A stretch of 64,000 nt of DNA from Zhongshania aquimaris (GCF_019312595.1 NZ_JAHWDQ010000004.1:282995-346994); one strand, 5' to 3'. Shown: positions 9,942 to 19,709, counted from the first letter of the stretch. Numbers and translations are program-made. Notes: generated by a model not told the origin, from the letters alone.

Positions 9942-11630
9942 TCAAACTTCAAGTCTTTGCTCATCGAGCATTTCAGACATGGCTTCGCGCATTTTAAATT
10001 TCTGCATCTTTCCCGTAACCGTCATAGGATAGTCGTCGACGAACTGAACATAGCGAGGCACCTTAAAGTGGGCGATCTTCCCCTTACACCAGGCCCGCAA
10101 CTCTTCGCTATCCATGCCCTCTCCATTTTTCAATTTAACCCAAACACACACTTCCTCTCCCATTCGCTCATCAGGAATACCAAACACTTGAGCCTCCTGA
10201 ATTTTCGGATGGGTATAAAGAAACTCTTCGATCTCACGCGGGTAAATATTTTCGCCGCCCCGAATCACCATGTCCTTGGTTCGTCCGACAATACGTACAT
10301 AGCCATCTTCGTCCATAACACCGATATCACCAGAGTGCAGCCAACCGCCAGTATCGATGGTTTCGCGAGTTTTCTCTTCATCATTCCAATAGCCACGCAT
10401 CACCGAATAACCACGGGTACATACCTCGCCCTTTTCCCCAACCTCTACTACCCTACCGTCGTCATCAGCTATTTTTACTTCAATTCGTGGAACGGCCCGC
10501 CCAACAGTCTCGATTCGGTTGCGCAATGAATCCTCGGGCTTGGTGATCAGATTGATTGGACTGAGTTCGGTCTGCCCATAAGCAATTAAGATATTTTCCA
10601 TATTCATATCTGATATCACCCGCCGCATGACTTGTTCTGGACATGTCGCACCAGCCATCACACCGGTACGCAGACTTGAGAGGTTAAAGCTGGAAAAGCT
10701 AGGATGATCTAGCTCGGCAATAAACATGGTAGGGACGCCGTGCAATACCGTGCACTTCTCTTCCTGCACCGCTTCTAATGTGGATACCGGATCGAAAGCT
10801 AACTCTGGAAAAACCGCCGCGGCTCCACTGGTGACGCAGGTGAGATTGCCCAGCACCATACCAAAACAGTGATAGAGCGGAACAGGAATACACAAGCGAT
10901 CATGCTCGTTCAGAGACATGGCACGTCCGACCAGGTTGCCGTTGTTAAGAATATTGCAATGGGTCAGCGTGGCTCCCTTTGGCCGCCCAGTAGTGCCACT
11001 CGTAAACTGAATATTAATTGGATCATCTGGGCGCAAATCTTGCGCCAGCGTCAACAAACGATGAGACTCAACCTCACCACCCATCCCACATACAGCGGGG
11101 AAGTTAAGCATACCGTCCGTAAGCTCTGTCCCCATACGAATTATCATGTCGAGATGCGGCAATTTTTCGATCTTTAGCGCACAGGCATCACCTGATTTAA
11201 TTTCGGGGCCGAGCTCATTGAGCATATCCAGATAGTTACTGGATTTAAAGCTCTCGGCGGTGACAAGCACACGACACTCTACTTTATTCAGGGCGTACTC
11301 AAGTTCGAAAAGCCTATAAGCAGGGTTAACGCACACCATGATGGCGCCGATTTTAGCCGTCGCGAATTGGGTAACACACCATTCAAAACTATTAGGCCCC
11401 CAAATACCCACTCGATCGCCGGGTTGAATACCAAGAGCTAATAGACCTTTCGCAAGGCGATCAACTTCATATCGGTACTCTCGATAACTCCAGCGGACGT
11501 TCTGGTGCCGCACTATCAACGCATCTTCATCCGGAAACCGATCTGCTACTTGATTGAAATAATTCCCAATTGTGTCGTAAATTAACGGTTGGTCTGCATC
11601 CCCACAACTGTAGCTTTTACTTAACTTCAT
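9942..11630 (-). CDS. Fatty-acyl-CoA synthetase, AMP-forming
   Basis: ANL ligase of 562 residues, the size of medium/long-chain acyl-CoA synthetases. Motifs are QFTSGTTGRPKGATLTH, YGQTELSP, GWLHSGDIGVMDEDGY and the C-terminal TGKMQKFKMRE with the catalytic Lys. It starts 27 bp after the TonB receptor and precedes an HSL-type hydrolase by 78 bp. With a second ligase at 7427-8926, the cluster can activate at least one and probably two acid types. Confidence 0.9.
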   Translation of the reverse strand: MKLSKSYSCGDADQPLIYDTIGNYFNQVADRFPDEDALIVRHQNVRWSYREYRYEVDRLAKGLLALGIQPGDRVGIWGPNSFEWCVTQFATAKIGAIMVCVNPAYRLFELEYALNKVECRVLVTAESFKSSNYLDMLNELGPEIKSGDACALKIEKLPHLDMIIRMGTELTDGMLNFPAVCGMGGEVESHRLLTLAQDLRPDDPINIQFTSGTTGRPKGATLTHCNILNNGNLVGRAMSLNEHDRLCIPVPLYHCFGMVLGNLTCVTSGAAAVFPELAFDPVSTLEAVQEEKCTVLHGVPTMFIAELDHPSFSSFNLSSLRTGVMAGATCPEQVMRRVISDMNMENILIAYGQTELSPINLITKPEDSLRNRIETVGRAVPRIEVKIADDDGRVVEVGEKGEVCTRGYSVMRGYWNDEEKTRETIDTGGWLHSGDIGVMDEDGYVRIVGRTKDMVIRGGENIYPREIEEFLYTHPKIQEAQVFGIPDERMGEEVCVWVKLKNGEGMDSEELRAWCKGKIAHFKVPRYVQFVDDYPMTVTGKMQKFKMREAMSEMLDEQRLEV

Positions 11631-11657
11631 ATTATTGACCTCTAACTTCTATCGCTA

Positions 11658-13925
11658 TTAGAAACTGCCAGATAGGCGCACGCTAAATGACATGGGAGTA
11701 ATATAATAAAACTCATTGGCCGCAGCCTCAGGCACTGGAAGCCCAGAGGTAAATGCGTTGGTAATCCCACGTTCATCAGTAACGTTATTTGCTATAAGCG
11801 AAATTTTTGGGAGCCATTTGTAGCTTTCATTCGACAGGCTTAACTGCAAGTCGACTTGATGATAGCCATAAATTTCCATGCCATTAAAGAAGGGCTGAGT
11901 TGATCCAATAGCGGTGTAGCTTGCAAACCCTCCAACGGTCCAGTTACCGAAGATCTGTTGAAACGATAGTGTGGTGGCTGACTGTGTCTTGGGTGCAAGA
12001 GGCCACCGAGACCCCGAAGGTATTGCAGTACCATCAGAGGTAGAAAACTCTGCGGTAGTGACTGTATCGGCATAGGATAGAGAAGATGTCAGCATCAGAC
12101 CGGCCCAAGGAAAAAGATACTGTACTGCCACGTCAAGACCTTTACTTTCCACACCGCCGACGTTGTCGATATAGACTGCTAAGCCAGAGGCATCCGGCTG
12201 TAAACTTTGGGGCTTATCCCAATCGACCTGGTACGCAGTCAGATCTAATCTCAATGTGTTGTCAAACCACTCTGTTCTAATACCTAGCTCGTAATTCCAC
12301 AACGTATCAGACTCAAACGTTTCTGGTGCCGAATTTTGAGACAGTGGCGTAGTCACTCCAAACTGAACGCCGCCAACTCGGAAGCCTTTAGACGCTAAAG
12401 CATAAGTAAGGATCTCGTCAGTGACGTTCCATGTGACAGAAAGCTTGGGATTAAATCCGTCCTCCTCAACACGGCCTGACAAGGTAAAATTGGGAGAACC
12501 TTGTTGGGTCAAAACAAATAGACCATTTTGTCTATTGTCACCACCCGACGTGGTTTTGTACTTCCGGCCACCCACCGCTACCTCAATATCCTTGGTTAAT
12601 CGGTAGCTAATCTCGCCAAAAATAGCCTGCTCTTCAACCACTACATCTGCAACCGATCCAAGAACAATAGGGTTACCTTGCGCGGTAAAAAGGTCACTGC
12701 TCTGCAATTGCAGTGGAGAAAGAAAATCCAAAATAGGTAAAACAAAAGGAGCGTCAACAGCAACTGGTACGGTCAGTGTAGTCTGAATATCCTGTTTCCA
12801 ATCGAAGTAGCCAATCGTCCACTTGAAATCCTGGTTGAATTCATCGTTGGACACAATGCGAAACTCGTGACCTGTTGTTTCGGATTCACCAGTATAAGCT
12901 TGTGCTTGCAATGCCAAGTCTCCGCTGCCTGAAACCCGCGAGGAGGCATCAAAAAACCTGTCGCCCGTCTTTTCGACATAAGAACCGTCGTAGACGAAGT
13001 CTGCCCAATGCCAAGTATAGCTCAATGAAAGATTTGCTAATTTGTAGTCGGTATCATCTGGGCTGCTGCGCGGCCGATTTCTGGTCACCAATGCACCATT
13101 GTCTGAGTCCACAATTCCCACGTCTTTCTTCAAGGTATCTTGCCACGCAGCAGTGAACAACGTATCCCACTTGGCAGTGGGCTGAAAAGCAAGCAACACA
13201 CGTCCGCCTTCCTGCTCGATTTCATTCACATCTTTCTGGCCTAGCTGTAGATTATCGACATATCCCGGCGCAGTGCGTTTAAACGCCATCGCACGCAGTG
13301 CCAGCTTGTCCGATACAATAGGCGCATTCAGCGCAGCGCCGTAAGTCGGCTCCTTAGCACCACCTTTAATCGAAGTCTGCTGCGCAAACCATTTCAACTC
13401 ATTCCCTTCAAAGCTTGGTCTTTCCGGAACGTAGCGGACAGCGCCGTTAAGGGCAGAAGCACCATAGAGTGTTCCCTGAGGCCCTTTCAACACCTCAACT
13501 GACTGCATATCAAACGGATTAGGATCCAACGATACAAAGGGCACATAAGTATCAGAGAACGACACATTGCCAAAGAGAATCCCCGTCGTGGAACTCGTTC
13601 CGATATCTGACGAGATTCCTCGGATGGTGACTCGCGCTGGACTGTCCCCCGTCGAAGTCATATTAGCCCCTGGAACAAGCTTAATGATGTCCGCGGCATC
13701 TTGCGCCCCTCGCGCCTCGAGATCCTCACCTGAAAATGCGGAAATGCTGGCCGCAATTTCTCTGAGATTTTCGCTTCGTTTTGTCGCAGTAACTATAATT
13801 TCTTCTATAGTACGAGTACTACTTGCTTGTGACTTCCCATCTGACACCTTCTTTTGAGCGTAGACGGATGGCACGCAAATAAAAAATGCAATCAAGACAC
13901 CGAACTGTTTCATCTGGAATTTCAT
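11658..13925 (-). CDS. TonB-dependent outer-membrane receptor
   Basis: Energy-dependent importer across the outer membrane. An open frame begins at 14012, but I place the start at ATG 13925: it has GGGAG about 9 bases upstream and gives a proper signal peptide (KQFGVLIAFFICVPSVYAQ). A TonB-box-like segment EEIIVTATK follows, then the plug with VEVLKGPQGTLYGASALNGAV. The C-terminus SFSVRLSGSF ends in Phe, as outer-membrane barrels do. About 755 residues. It lies 3' of trehalase in the same series, so its cargo is probably what the hydrolase and trehalase act on. Confidence 0.93.
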   Translation of the reverse strand: MKFQMKQFGVLIAFFICVPSVYAQKKVSDGKSQASSTRTIEEIIVTATKRSENLREIAASISAFSGEDLEARGAQDAADIIKLVPGANMTSTGDSPARVTIRGISSDIGTSSTTGILFGNVSFSDTYVPFVSLDPNPFDMQSVEVLKGPQGTLYGASALNGAVRYVPERPSFEGNELKWFAQQTSIKGGAKEPTYGAALNAPIVSDKLALRAMAFKRTAPGYVDNLQLGQKDVNEIEQEGGRVLLAFQPTAKWDTLFTAAWQDTLKKDVGIVDSDNGALVTRNRPRSSPDDTDYKLANLSLSYTWHWADFVYDGSYVEKTGDRFFDASSRVSGSGDLALQAQAYTGESETTGHEFRIVSNDEFNQDFKWTIGYFDWKQDIQTTLTVPVAVDAPFVLPILDFLSPLQLQSSDLFTAQGNPIVLGSVADVVVEEQAIFGEISYRLTKDIEVAVGGRKYKTTSGGDNRQNGLFVLTQQGSPNFTLSGRVEEDGFNPKLSVTWNVTDEILTYALASKGFRVGGVQFGVTTPLSQNSAPETFESDTLWNYELGIRTEWFDNTLRLDLTAYQVDWDKPQSLQPDASGLAVYIDNVGGVESKGLDVAVQYLFPWAGLMLTSSLSYADTVTTAEFSTSDGTAIPSGSRWPLAPKTQSATTLSFQQIFGNWTVGGFASYTAIGSTQPFFNGMEIYGYHQVDLQLSLSNESYKWLPKISLIANNVTDERGITNAFTSGLPVPEAAANEFYYITPMSFSVRLSGSF

Positions 13926-13953
13926 CACTTTTAACTCCCAATTATTATTTTCA

Positions 13954-15744
13954 TCAATCAAATCCGACCACCGCGGCGATCTCGTCACTAGCGTGGATAA
14001 GTTCAAAGCCAAGCACTTTATTCAGCATCCAGACAAAGCTGGCGTTGGTCCACAAGAAGCCTTCCTGCACAGGATACTGATGGCGATTACTTTCAGGCAG
14101 ATCGCAATGCTCCACATCGATGCGCTCGTAAAAGCCACCGTGCCTATGGAAAATTTCAGCCAATGTTCTGGTCCATCGATTAGCAATATCTTTTGCTTGC
14201 TCGGTGTAGCCATAATTCAAAAAGCCAGCAACAGCCATCATTTGAGCTGGCGCCCAACCATTGCCACCATCCCATTGATGAACTGTGGGGCGTACAGTGT
14301 TGCTTGCAAGCCCTCCATGTCGTAATAACTCACTGGATGACATGGCAACTAAACGCGCCTGTCTTTTTGACGCGACCCCAACGTACAGCGGAGCAAACGT
14401 TGTAAAATCCACTCCCGGACTAAACTGCTTATTGGACAGATTCAGACTGCGATAATAGCCTGCCTTTTCATCCCATAAATGCCTATCAATAGACGACCTA
14501 CGCGCCGATGCAATCGCCGTGAACCGCTCATATTCATATGCCAGACCACAGAATCTGCTCAGCCAAGCAACATCTGAGGCAAACCCTGCCAGAAGCGCAT
14601 TCAGAAGTACTGGCGCAAAATTAGTAATTTCGTTGCGAGCGGAATCGCCGTTAAATATCTCAGTGAAATCGAGCCCCGATTCCGCCATAGCTCTAACATC
14701 TCGCAAACTCTTCCCTAACAGCGCCTCGTCATCTTTCCCATACCGCTCTGGACGCTCAACATCAAGCTCATCCCAGTGGCGGTGAAGCCCGTAAGAGCGA
14801 TCAAATCGTCGGTTTTCATCAGACCAAAAATTATCGAACTCACCGGCAAGCAAAGGGACAGCCCGATCTGAAACCCAATGCCTTAGTTTTTCAGAAAGTA
14901 ACTTATCATTACTCTCCTTTGCCTTTCGTTGGGTAGCCTCAACCACTGAACGAACCAGTCGGCTGGACAACGGCGGCTGAGATCGGGTTAGGTAGTAATC
15001 GCGATTTCCGTTGGGCACAAATCCAAAATGCCTTATCTGTTCAAGCAGATTTTCCGCTTGCATTTGCGCTAACTCCAACCTACCGGTGAGGATCAACCCA
15101 TCGATGCTGAATCCTGTATCCCAATAGTATGACTCTAGGAATCGTCCTGCAGGAATTAGAAAAGGGTAAGGCGTGGGAATCAGGGAGCCCGAAGCGACGC
15201 CAGACGATAGCTTGCAAAGTTTGGACCAGTGCGCTTCAACATAATCAAACGCATTTACAATTAATATGTCACTGTGTTGCAACGTAACTCGCTGCTTAAA
15301 CAGACCGTTGGGGGCGATGGATAACGGCTCTTCGGGTCCATACGCACTGTCAATATAGGCCTTTAACACATCTCGCCGCCTTTCGGCGCCACGTGAGTCC
15401 ACTAGTGCGAATTTCCGCGCCCAATGTTTGGTAAAGTTTTCATCCACAGACCGCATGGTAAAATCTGAAATAGGCTTATAGTCGTCATACAGCCCTATAA
15501 TCCGAGCCTCTTCTACCAATGGGCTTGACAAGCCGGGAGAAGCTAGACTGGGAATAACCGTCTTCGCTGGCGCTGAATCGGGTAAATGCAGTTCATTAAC
15601 AGACGGAATTTCCGGATAACGCTGAGATTTTCGCAACCGGGTGGCATGTGCCACCCTCGCTTCGATGGCGGTGATACCAGACACGCCCAGCGTCGCCTTA
15701 TCAGCAACGCGCCATTCAAATTCCAGTAATTGCGATAGAGTCAT
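13954..15744 (-). CDS. GH37 trehalase-like glucosidase, divergent
   Basis: Inverting alpha,alpha-trehalase family, expected to hydrolyse trehalose to two glucoses. Length 596 with no signal peptide, so cytoplasmic. PAGRFLESYYWD (198-209), PNGNRDYYLTRSQPP (about 244-258), ESGLDF with the likely acid D359, QWDGGNGWAP (490-499) and YERIDV with the likely base E540 are all visible. Both family signatures deviate (PGGRF is PAGRF; QWDxP is QWDGG), and the Gly-rich segment before EYPxQ is replaced by SNRHQYPVQ (552-560). The start overlaps the stop of the upstream hydrolase as TAATG. Substrate could be modified or free trehalose. Confidence 0.85.
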   Translation of the reverse strand: MTLSQLLEFEWRVADKATLGVSGITAIEARVAHATRLRKSQRYPEIPSVNELHLPDSAPAKTVIPSLASPGLSSPLVEEARIIGLYDDYKPISDFTMRSVDENFTKHWARKFALVDSRGAERRRDVLKAYIDSAYGPEEPLSIAPNGLFKQRVTLQHSDILIVNAFDYVEAHWSKLCKLSSGVASGSLIPTPYPFLIPAGRFLESYYWDTGFSIDGLILTGRLELAQMQAENLLEQIRHFGFVPNGNRDYYLTRSQPPLSSRLVRSVVEATQRKAKESNDKLLSEKLRHWVSDRAVPLLAGEFDNFWSDENRRFDRSYGLHRHWDELDVERPERYGKDDEALLGKSLRDVRAMAESGLDFTEIFNGDSARNEITNFAPVLLNALLAGFASDVAWLSRFCGLAYEYERFTAIASARRSSIDRHLWDEKAGYYRSLNLSNKQFSPGVDFTTFAPLYVGVASKRQARLVAMSSSELLRHGGLASNTVRPTVHQWDGGNGWAPAQMMAVAGFLNYGYTEQAKDIANRWTRTLAEIFHRHGGFYERIDVEHCDLPESNRHQYPVQEGFLWTNASFVWMLNKVLGFELIHASDEIAAVVGFD

Positions 15745-16658
15745 TAACGCAACTCTCCAACGATCAAATCAATCGCCTCAGGCGCGACTGAACATATGCT
15801 GGCTAACGACAAGAAGCCATGCGGCATCCGCAGATAGTTTTCGTATCGCACAGGCACACCCGCTTCACGAAGACAATCCGCATACCTAGATCCATCATCT
15901 CTTAAAGGATCGCAATCAGCGGTTATGATCAACGCTGGAGGAAGTGCCGAAAGGTCAGTCGAACAGATCGGTGATATATAGGGGTTGCTCGCCTTCGCAT
16001 TACCCTTATACACATTGACCATATCAACCATATCTTCACGCCGCAAACCAAGACGCGGAGGGTCTATCGACGCCGATTGCAAGGTGCCATCAAGGAAGGG
16101 ATATATAAGAACCTGTCGCTCAATTTTGACCTCCCCTCTTGCCTTGAGACACAGCGCGGCAGCAAGATTGCCGCCTGCGCTGTCGCCAACAACAATTACC
16201 GAACGCCCATCGACGGCAATAGTTTTCAACACATCCTCACAATCATTCAATCCGGCGGGAAAAGGAAAATCGGGAGCTAGGCGATATCCAACAGAGGTCA
16301 CGTCTAGACCCAGCCGGTCGCACAAATTAGTGCACAGATAATCCAGCGAATCTTCGTTTCCGGCAAACCAGCCTCCACCGTGAATAAACAGTATTTGGCA
16401 AGCTCGATCACTACTCACCTTGGGCAGGAATTTTTTCACCGGAATTACGCACTCCCGACCGTTCACGCTTCCTCGCTCTACGGTCACTTCGGGGATCGGA
16501 AGGAGCATCCAAGGAGAAGGCCCCATAGCCGCACGCTTTTCCAAAGGCATTTGCATCACTTTTGCCCCGCCAGGAAAAAGTCGAAGCGCGACCAGTATCT
16601 CGGAAACCGCCATAAAACCCCGTAAACGCCAGCCTTTAAGTGAAAGAATCGAACGCAC
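15744..16658 (-). CDS. Alpha/beta hydrolase, HSL family, coupled to trehalase
   Basis: Esterase-like hydrolase with HGGGW, nucleophile elbow GDSAGG, acid in TADCDPLRDDG and histidine in RMPHGF. The frame is open to a TTG at 16670, but the TTGGAG there is better read as the ribosome site for GTG 16658, giving about 304 residues. The stop codon shares a base with the trehalase start (TAATG), so the two are made together. It is the first gene of the long minus-strand series and lies downstream of a LacI-type operator candidate at 16781-16794. Deacylation of an acylated sugar before trehalase action is my inference. Confidence 0.87.
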   Translation of the reverse strand: MRSILSLKGWRLRGFMAVSEILVALRLFPGGAKVMQMPLEKRAAMGPSPWMLLPIPEVTVERGSVNGRECVIPVKKFLPKVSSDRACQILFIHGGGWFAGNEDSLDYLCTNLCDRLGLDVTSVGYRLAPDFPFPAGLNDCEDVLKTIAVDGRSVIVVGDSAGGNLAAALCLKARGEVKIERQVLIYPFLDGTLQSASIDPPRLGLRREDMVDMVNVYKGNAKASNPYISPICSTDLSALPPALIITADCDPLRDDGSRYADCLREAGVPVRYENYLRMPHGFLSLASICSVAPEAIDLIVGELR

Positions 16659-17185
16659 AATGAACTCCAATCTTTTAAATTATAGTTATTCGACACACAG
16701 ATGACGTAAGAAGCGCACCCACCTACACACACCACACATGATCGACAGCCATATAACAGTGAGCACAATCTAACAATTAATGCACACGATTGCAATAAGG
16801 CGGAATTACGTAATAACCCGTACACTACAAGCCTCAATATTATAATTAACTAACTGTTTTACATATATTTTATTAAAAAAAACAGATTTAACGCCGCCAT
16901 ACAATTAAACCATTCCCCATAAAAAAACCCCTAAATTGCAAACCTGTGCATTTGAGCATACAATTCCCGTTCGCAGATGCATTTGATCGATACCGCTCGG
17001 AGATACAGGGAAGCACCCCAGCTATCAGCAACTACCAAGCTAATCGGAACCGCAGCATTACAAATAGCAACCACCAGACAACCTTTCTTGAAACTGATAG
17101 CGTATAAGTACTGGGCAAGCACAATAGAAATATCGCGTATCCATCGCAAATCTGCTTAACAAACACTGGGAAATGAAATAACTCC
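16659..17185. other. Divergent regulatory region, about 530 bp
   Basis: Lies between the hydrolase-trehalase operon (minus) and the LacI-type regulator gene (plus). It is AT-rich with a pyrimidine/purine-biased ACAC tract near 16710-16740, a TGCA-type palindrome at 16781-16794 and a 10-bp ATTACGTAAT palindrome at 16805-16814. No credible gene is present; the small open frames here overlap each other and lack ribosome sites. Confidence 0.6.
16781..16794. promoter_or_regulatory. Candidate LacI-family operator
   Basis: TGCACACGATTGCA has matching TGCA ends and a central CG (10 of 14 positions symmetric), the usual architecture of LacI/GalR operators. On the minus strand its TTGCAA could serve as a -35 with TAGATT 17 bp downstream, so repression by occlusion is plausible. 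The cognate regulator would be the divergent LacI-type gene at 17186. Confidence 0.5.
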
Positions 17186-18184
17186 ATGACACACAAAAAG
17201 CGTCCTATAGGCATGGTAGACATTGCGCGGCTAGCAGGAGTCTCCCGCCCCACCGTTTCGCGAGCGTTACAAGGCAGCCCATTAGTCAACGAAGAAACGA
17301 AAGAGCGAATCAGAGAGATTGCCTTACGCCATGGCTATATTGTCAATCGAAGCGCACAGAATCTCCGGCGCAAAAGAAACAATGTAATCGCTGTCGTTAT
17401 TGACTTTCCGCACCTTCCAGAGAGTCGAATTTCCGATCCATTCCATTTTGAACTACTGGGAAATATCTCCAATGAACTAGCTAACCAAGGTCAAGACGTG
17501 CTGCTTTGCTCCACTCAGTCAGTCCACTCCGAACCTCTCGAACAAATGCTTTCTAGCAAAGGAGTAGACGGTATAATTTTCCTCGGCCAAAGTGGCGAGG
17601 AAGGTGAGCTCACCTCTCTGGCGAACAATGGCGTTCCGTTTGTTGTTTGGGGAGCAGAGCCGCAAAAGAAAGAATATTGCGTAGTTGGGAGCAACAATAA
17701 GCGAGGCGGAAAATTAGTCGCCAAAAGATTTACGGAGCTAGGCAGGACATCTGCCATGTTTGTTGGGCCAGACGATCACGACGAGATGAAACTCCGATTT
17801 TCAGGTTTCTCTTCTGAATGGAAAGGTGCTTTGGAAGAGCTGGCAGTTAAAGACATTTCCTTTCAATCCAGTCGTGATGCCGTTCTACATTGGCTAGATT
17901 CACATGACTGGCATCCCGATGCAATCTTCGCGGGCAGCGATACCATGGCGATAGGAGTGCTTTCGGCACTAAAGGCAAAGGGCCTAAGCATCCCCTCTGA
18001 CTGCACCGTGTGCGGATATGACGACAGCCCTATTTCAATTTATCACAGCCCGTCACTGACCACTGTTAAGCAAGACACTTCCGCTGCGGGCATTCTTCTT
18101 GTCGCAAAGCTGATGAAAATAATTGAAGGTGAAATTCAAGAAAGTGAGATGCTTCGAACAGAATTAATAGAACGCGAAACGTAG
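17186..18184 (+). CDS. LacI-family transcriptional regulator
   Basis: 332-residue repressor. The N-terminal helix-turn-helix reads VDIARLAGVSRPTVSRAL (about 11-28), with the hinge region NRSAQNLRRKR, followed by a periplasmic-binding-protein-like sensor domain ending in the DDSPISIYHSPSLTTVKQD element typical of the family. It is transcribed away from the hydrolase-trehalase operon and probably controls it in response to a sugar such as trehalose. A LacI-type sensor beside genes for acyl-CoA metabolism is a hint that the substrate is a glycolipid rather than a plain lipid. Confidence 0.92.
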   Translation: MTHKKRPIGMVDIARLAGVSRPTVSRALQGSPLVNEETKERIREIALRHGYIVNRSAQNLRRKRNNVIAVVIDFPHLPESRISDPFHFELLGNISNELANQGQDVLLCSTQSVHSEPLEQMLSSKGVDGIIFLGQSGEEGELTSLANNGVPFVVWGAEPQKKEYCVVGSNNKRGGKLVAKRFTELGRTSAMFVGPDDHDEMKLRFSGFSSEWKGALEELAVKDISFQSSRDAVLHWLDSHDWHPDAIFAGSDTMAIGVLSALKAKGLSIPSDCTVCGYDDSPISIYHSPSLTTVKQDTSAAGILLVAKLMKIIEGEIQESEMLRTELIERET

Positions 18185-18373
18185 GCCAATCAGTTTTTAA
18201 TCGACAATAATAGCGATTATTTGCCCAAGAATGCGCCGAACTCTTGCAGCAGCAGAGCCTTGCACCTCCTAGCAAAGATACGGGCCCTAAAAGGAATACC
18301 TTGATACACTCCTCCGCTAAGCCAAGCAGATTCTAGCTACAATTTTTTGTTTAGCCTGCCTAAGCAGAAATAA

Positions 18374-19278
18374 TCAAGGCACTGGAGCGCCATTACTAGC
18401 CTCCCAGATACGATACCACTGCTCGCGGCTGAGCTTGAAATTTTCGCTTCCTGCAGCCATTTTAACTCGTTCAATTTTGCCAGTTCCCAGCAGCGGAAAG
18501 GGTTTACAAGGTAATGCGAGCGTCCAAGCATATATCACCTGCTCCGCCGTTTCTGCTCCCACCTCATCCTGAACCTCCTGCACCGCAGACATAACACGCC
18601 ACCCCTTGTCATCGAACGGTGTCATGAGCGCCCCCCTGCCAGACAAGACCAAAGCATAGGGCTGATACCACCAGTCTGACATTGCTCAAACAAGCCACTG
18701 TCCAACGCGGCAGTGTTGTACGGAGAAAACTCGACTTGGTTTGTCACTAAGCGTTGGTCACAAGCCTGCTGCAACAAAGCGAACTGCTGCACGCTAAAAT
18801 TGGAAACACCCACAGCGCGTACCTTACCCGACGAAAGCAATGTATCAAACGCCGAGGCGATTTCCTCAGCATGCATCAGGTAGTCTGGGCGGTGTATCAA
18901 TAAAAGGTCGATATAGTCGGTGCGCAACTCGCGCAAAGAATTTTCTGTACTGGTAATAATTGATTGCGAACTGGAGTCATAGTGGTTAACTGCAGTGCCA
19001 CCGAGCGGGCCAAAGCCCACCGGCCGGATTCCGCATTTAGTGACAATCTCCACCTGCCGCCGGAGTTCTGACTTTATAGCAAGAGCATCGCCAAAAGGCT
19101 TTTCACTACTATAAACAAAAGCGTGATCCATAGTGGTCACACCGAGCTCTACGCACTGCTCAACAAAAGCAAGCAGCTGTCGAGGCGACATACCCCAGTG
19201 ATTAAGTCGCCAAAAGCCAGCAATAAAACGCGAAAATTCTGGGCAGCCCCGCGTAAGCGGTGCGCGTGATAGGGTCAT
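18374..19278 (-). pseudogene. Aldo/keto reductase with a frameshift
   Basis: NAD(P)H-dependent aldo/keto reductase of the YdhF-like group, about 301 residues if read through. The N-terminal part (18622-19278) carries the tetrad environment: Asp in TMDHA, Tyr in FVYSS, Lys in IVTKCG, His in LLIHRPD, ending in WSCLAGGRS. The C-terminal part (18374 to about 18630) continues from LMTPFDDKGW to the end in another frame. The two join at a run of six G on the coding strand (C6 at 18631-18636); one extra G would restore the frame. It could be a true pseudogene, a sequencing error, or a slippage site. Confidence 0.8.
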
Positions 19279-19709
19279 ATTATTTCATCCAAAAAAAATA
19301 TACTTCGTCACGAAGTTTCATCGCAGCCGATGTAATGCATTTCGCTTAGATGATGACATAACACAAAGATTTTAGCTTGAACCTAACGATGCATCCCGTC
19401 AACAACAGCCCAACAAGGCAAAATTATTAGCGACCAAGATACTGCCAATATTCTCACTACACACTGCGGCGCTACTAGACTAACAACTCAACAAGCAAGG
19501 CTTACGGATAAAATAATGACTCTCCAGCCTTTTAGCTATCTTAATCTGATAGACCACACTCGACAAATAGAGGAGTTATTCCTGATCTACATTCTGAGCG
19601 ACAAGTCAGACGTGTGTGAACATTCACTAGCCACCTGGTCAGTATTAGAGATGATCATATAACCTGCAATAAGAAAATTATTTGCTTGCGATACTACAAT
19701 TTCTAACCC
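19279..19709. other. Intergenic, 431 bp
   Basis: Spacer between the end of the enoyl-CoA-hydratase-like gene and the start of the aldo/keto reductase, both minus strand. It should hold the terminator of the long catabolic operon and the promoter of the reductase. A perfect ACTTCG-TCA-CGAAGT palindrome lies 24-38 bp upstream of the reductase start. No gene or RNA was recognised. Confidence 0.5.
19302..19316. promoter_or_regulatory. Palindromic operator candidate upstream of aldo/keto reductase
   Basis: ACTTCGTCACGAAGT is a perfect 6+6 inverted repeat with a 3-base centre, just upstream of the reductase start at 19278. Size and position fit a repressor site. No regulator can be assigned. Confidence 0.4.

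Noticed and set aside
13926..14012. N-terminal extension of the TonB receptor to 14012
   Set aside because: It overlaps the trehalase end and would bury the signal peptide; ATG 13925 has a good ribosome site.
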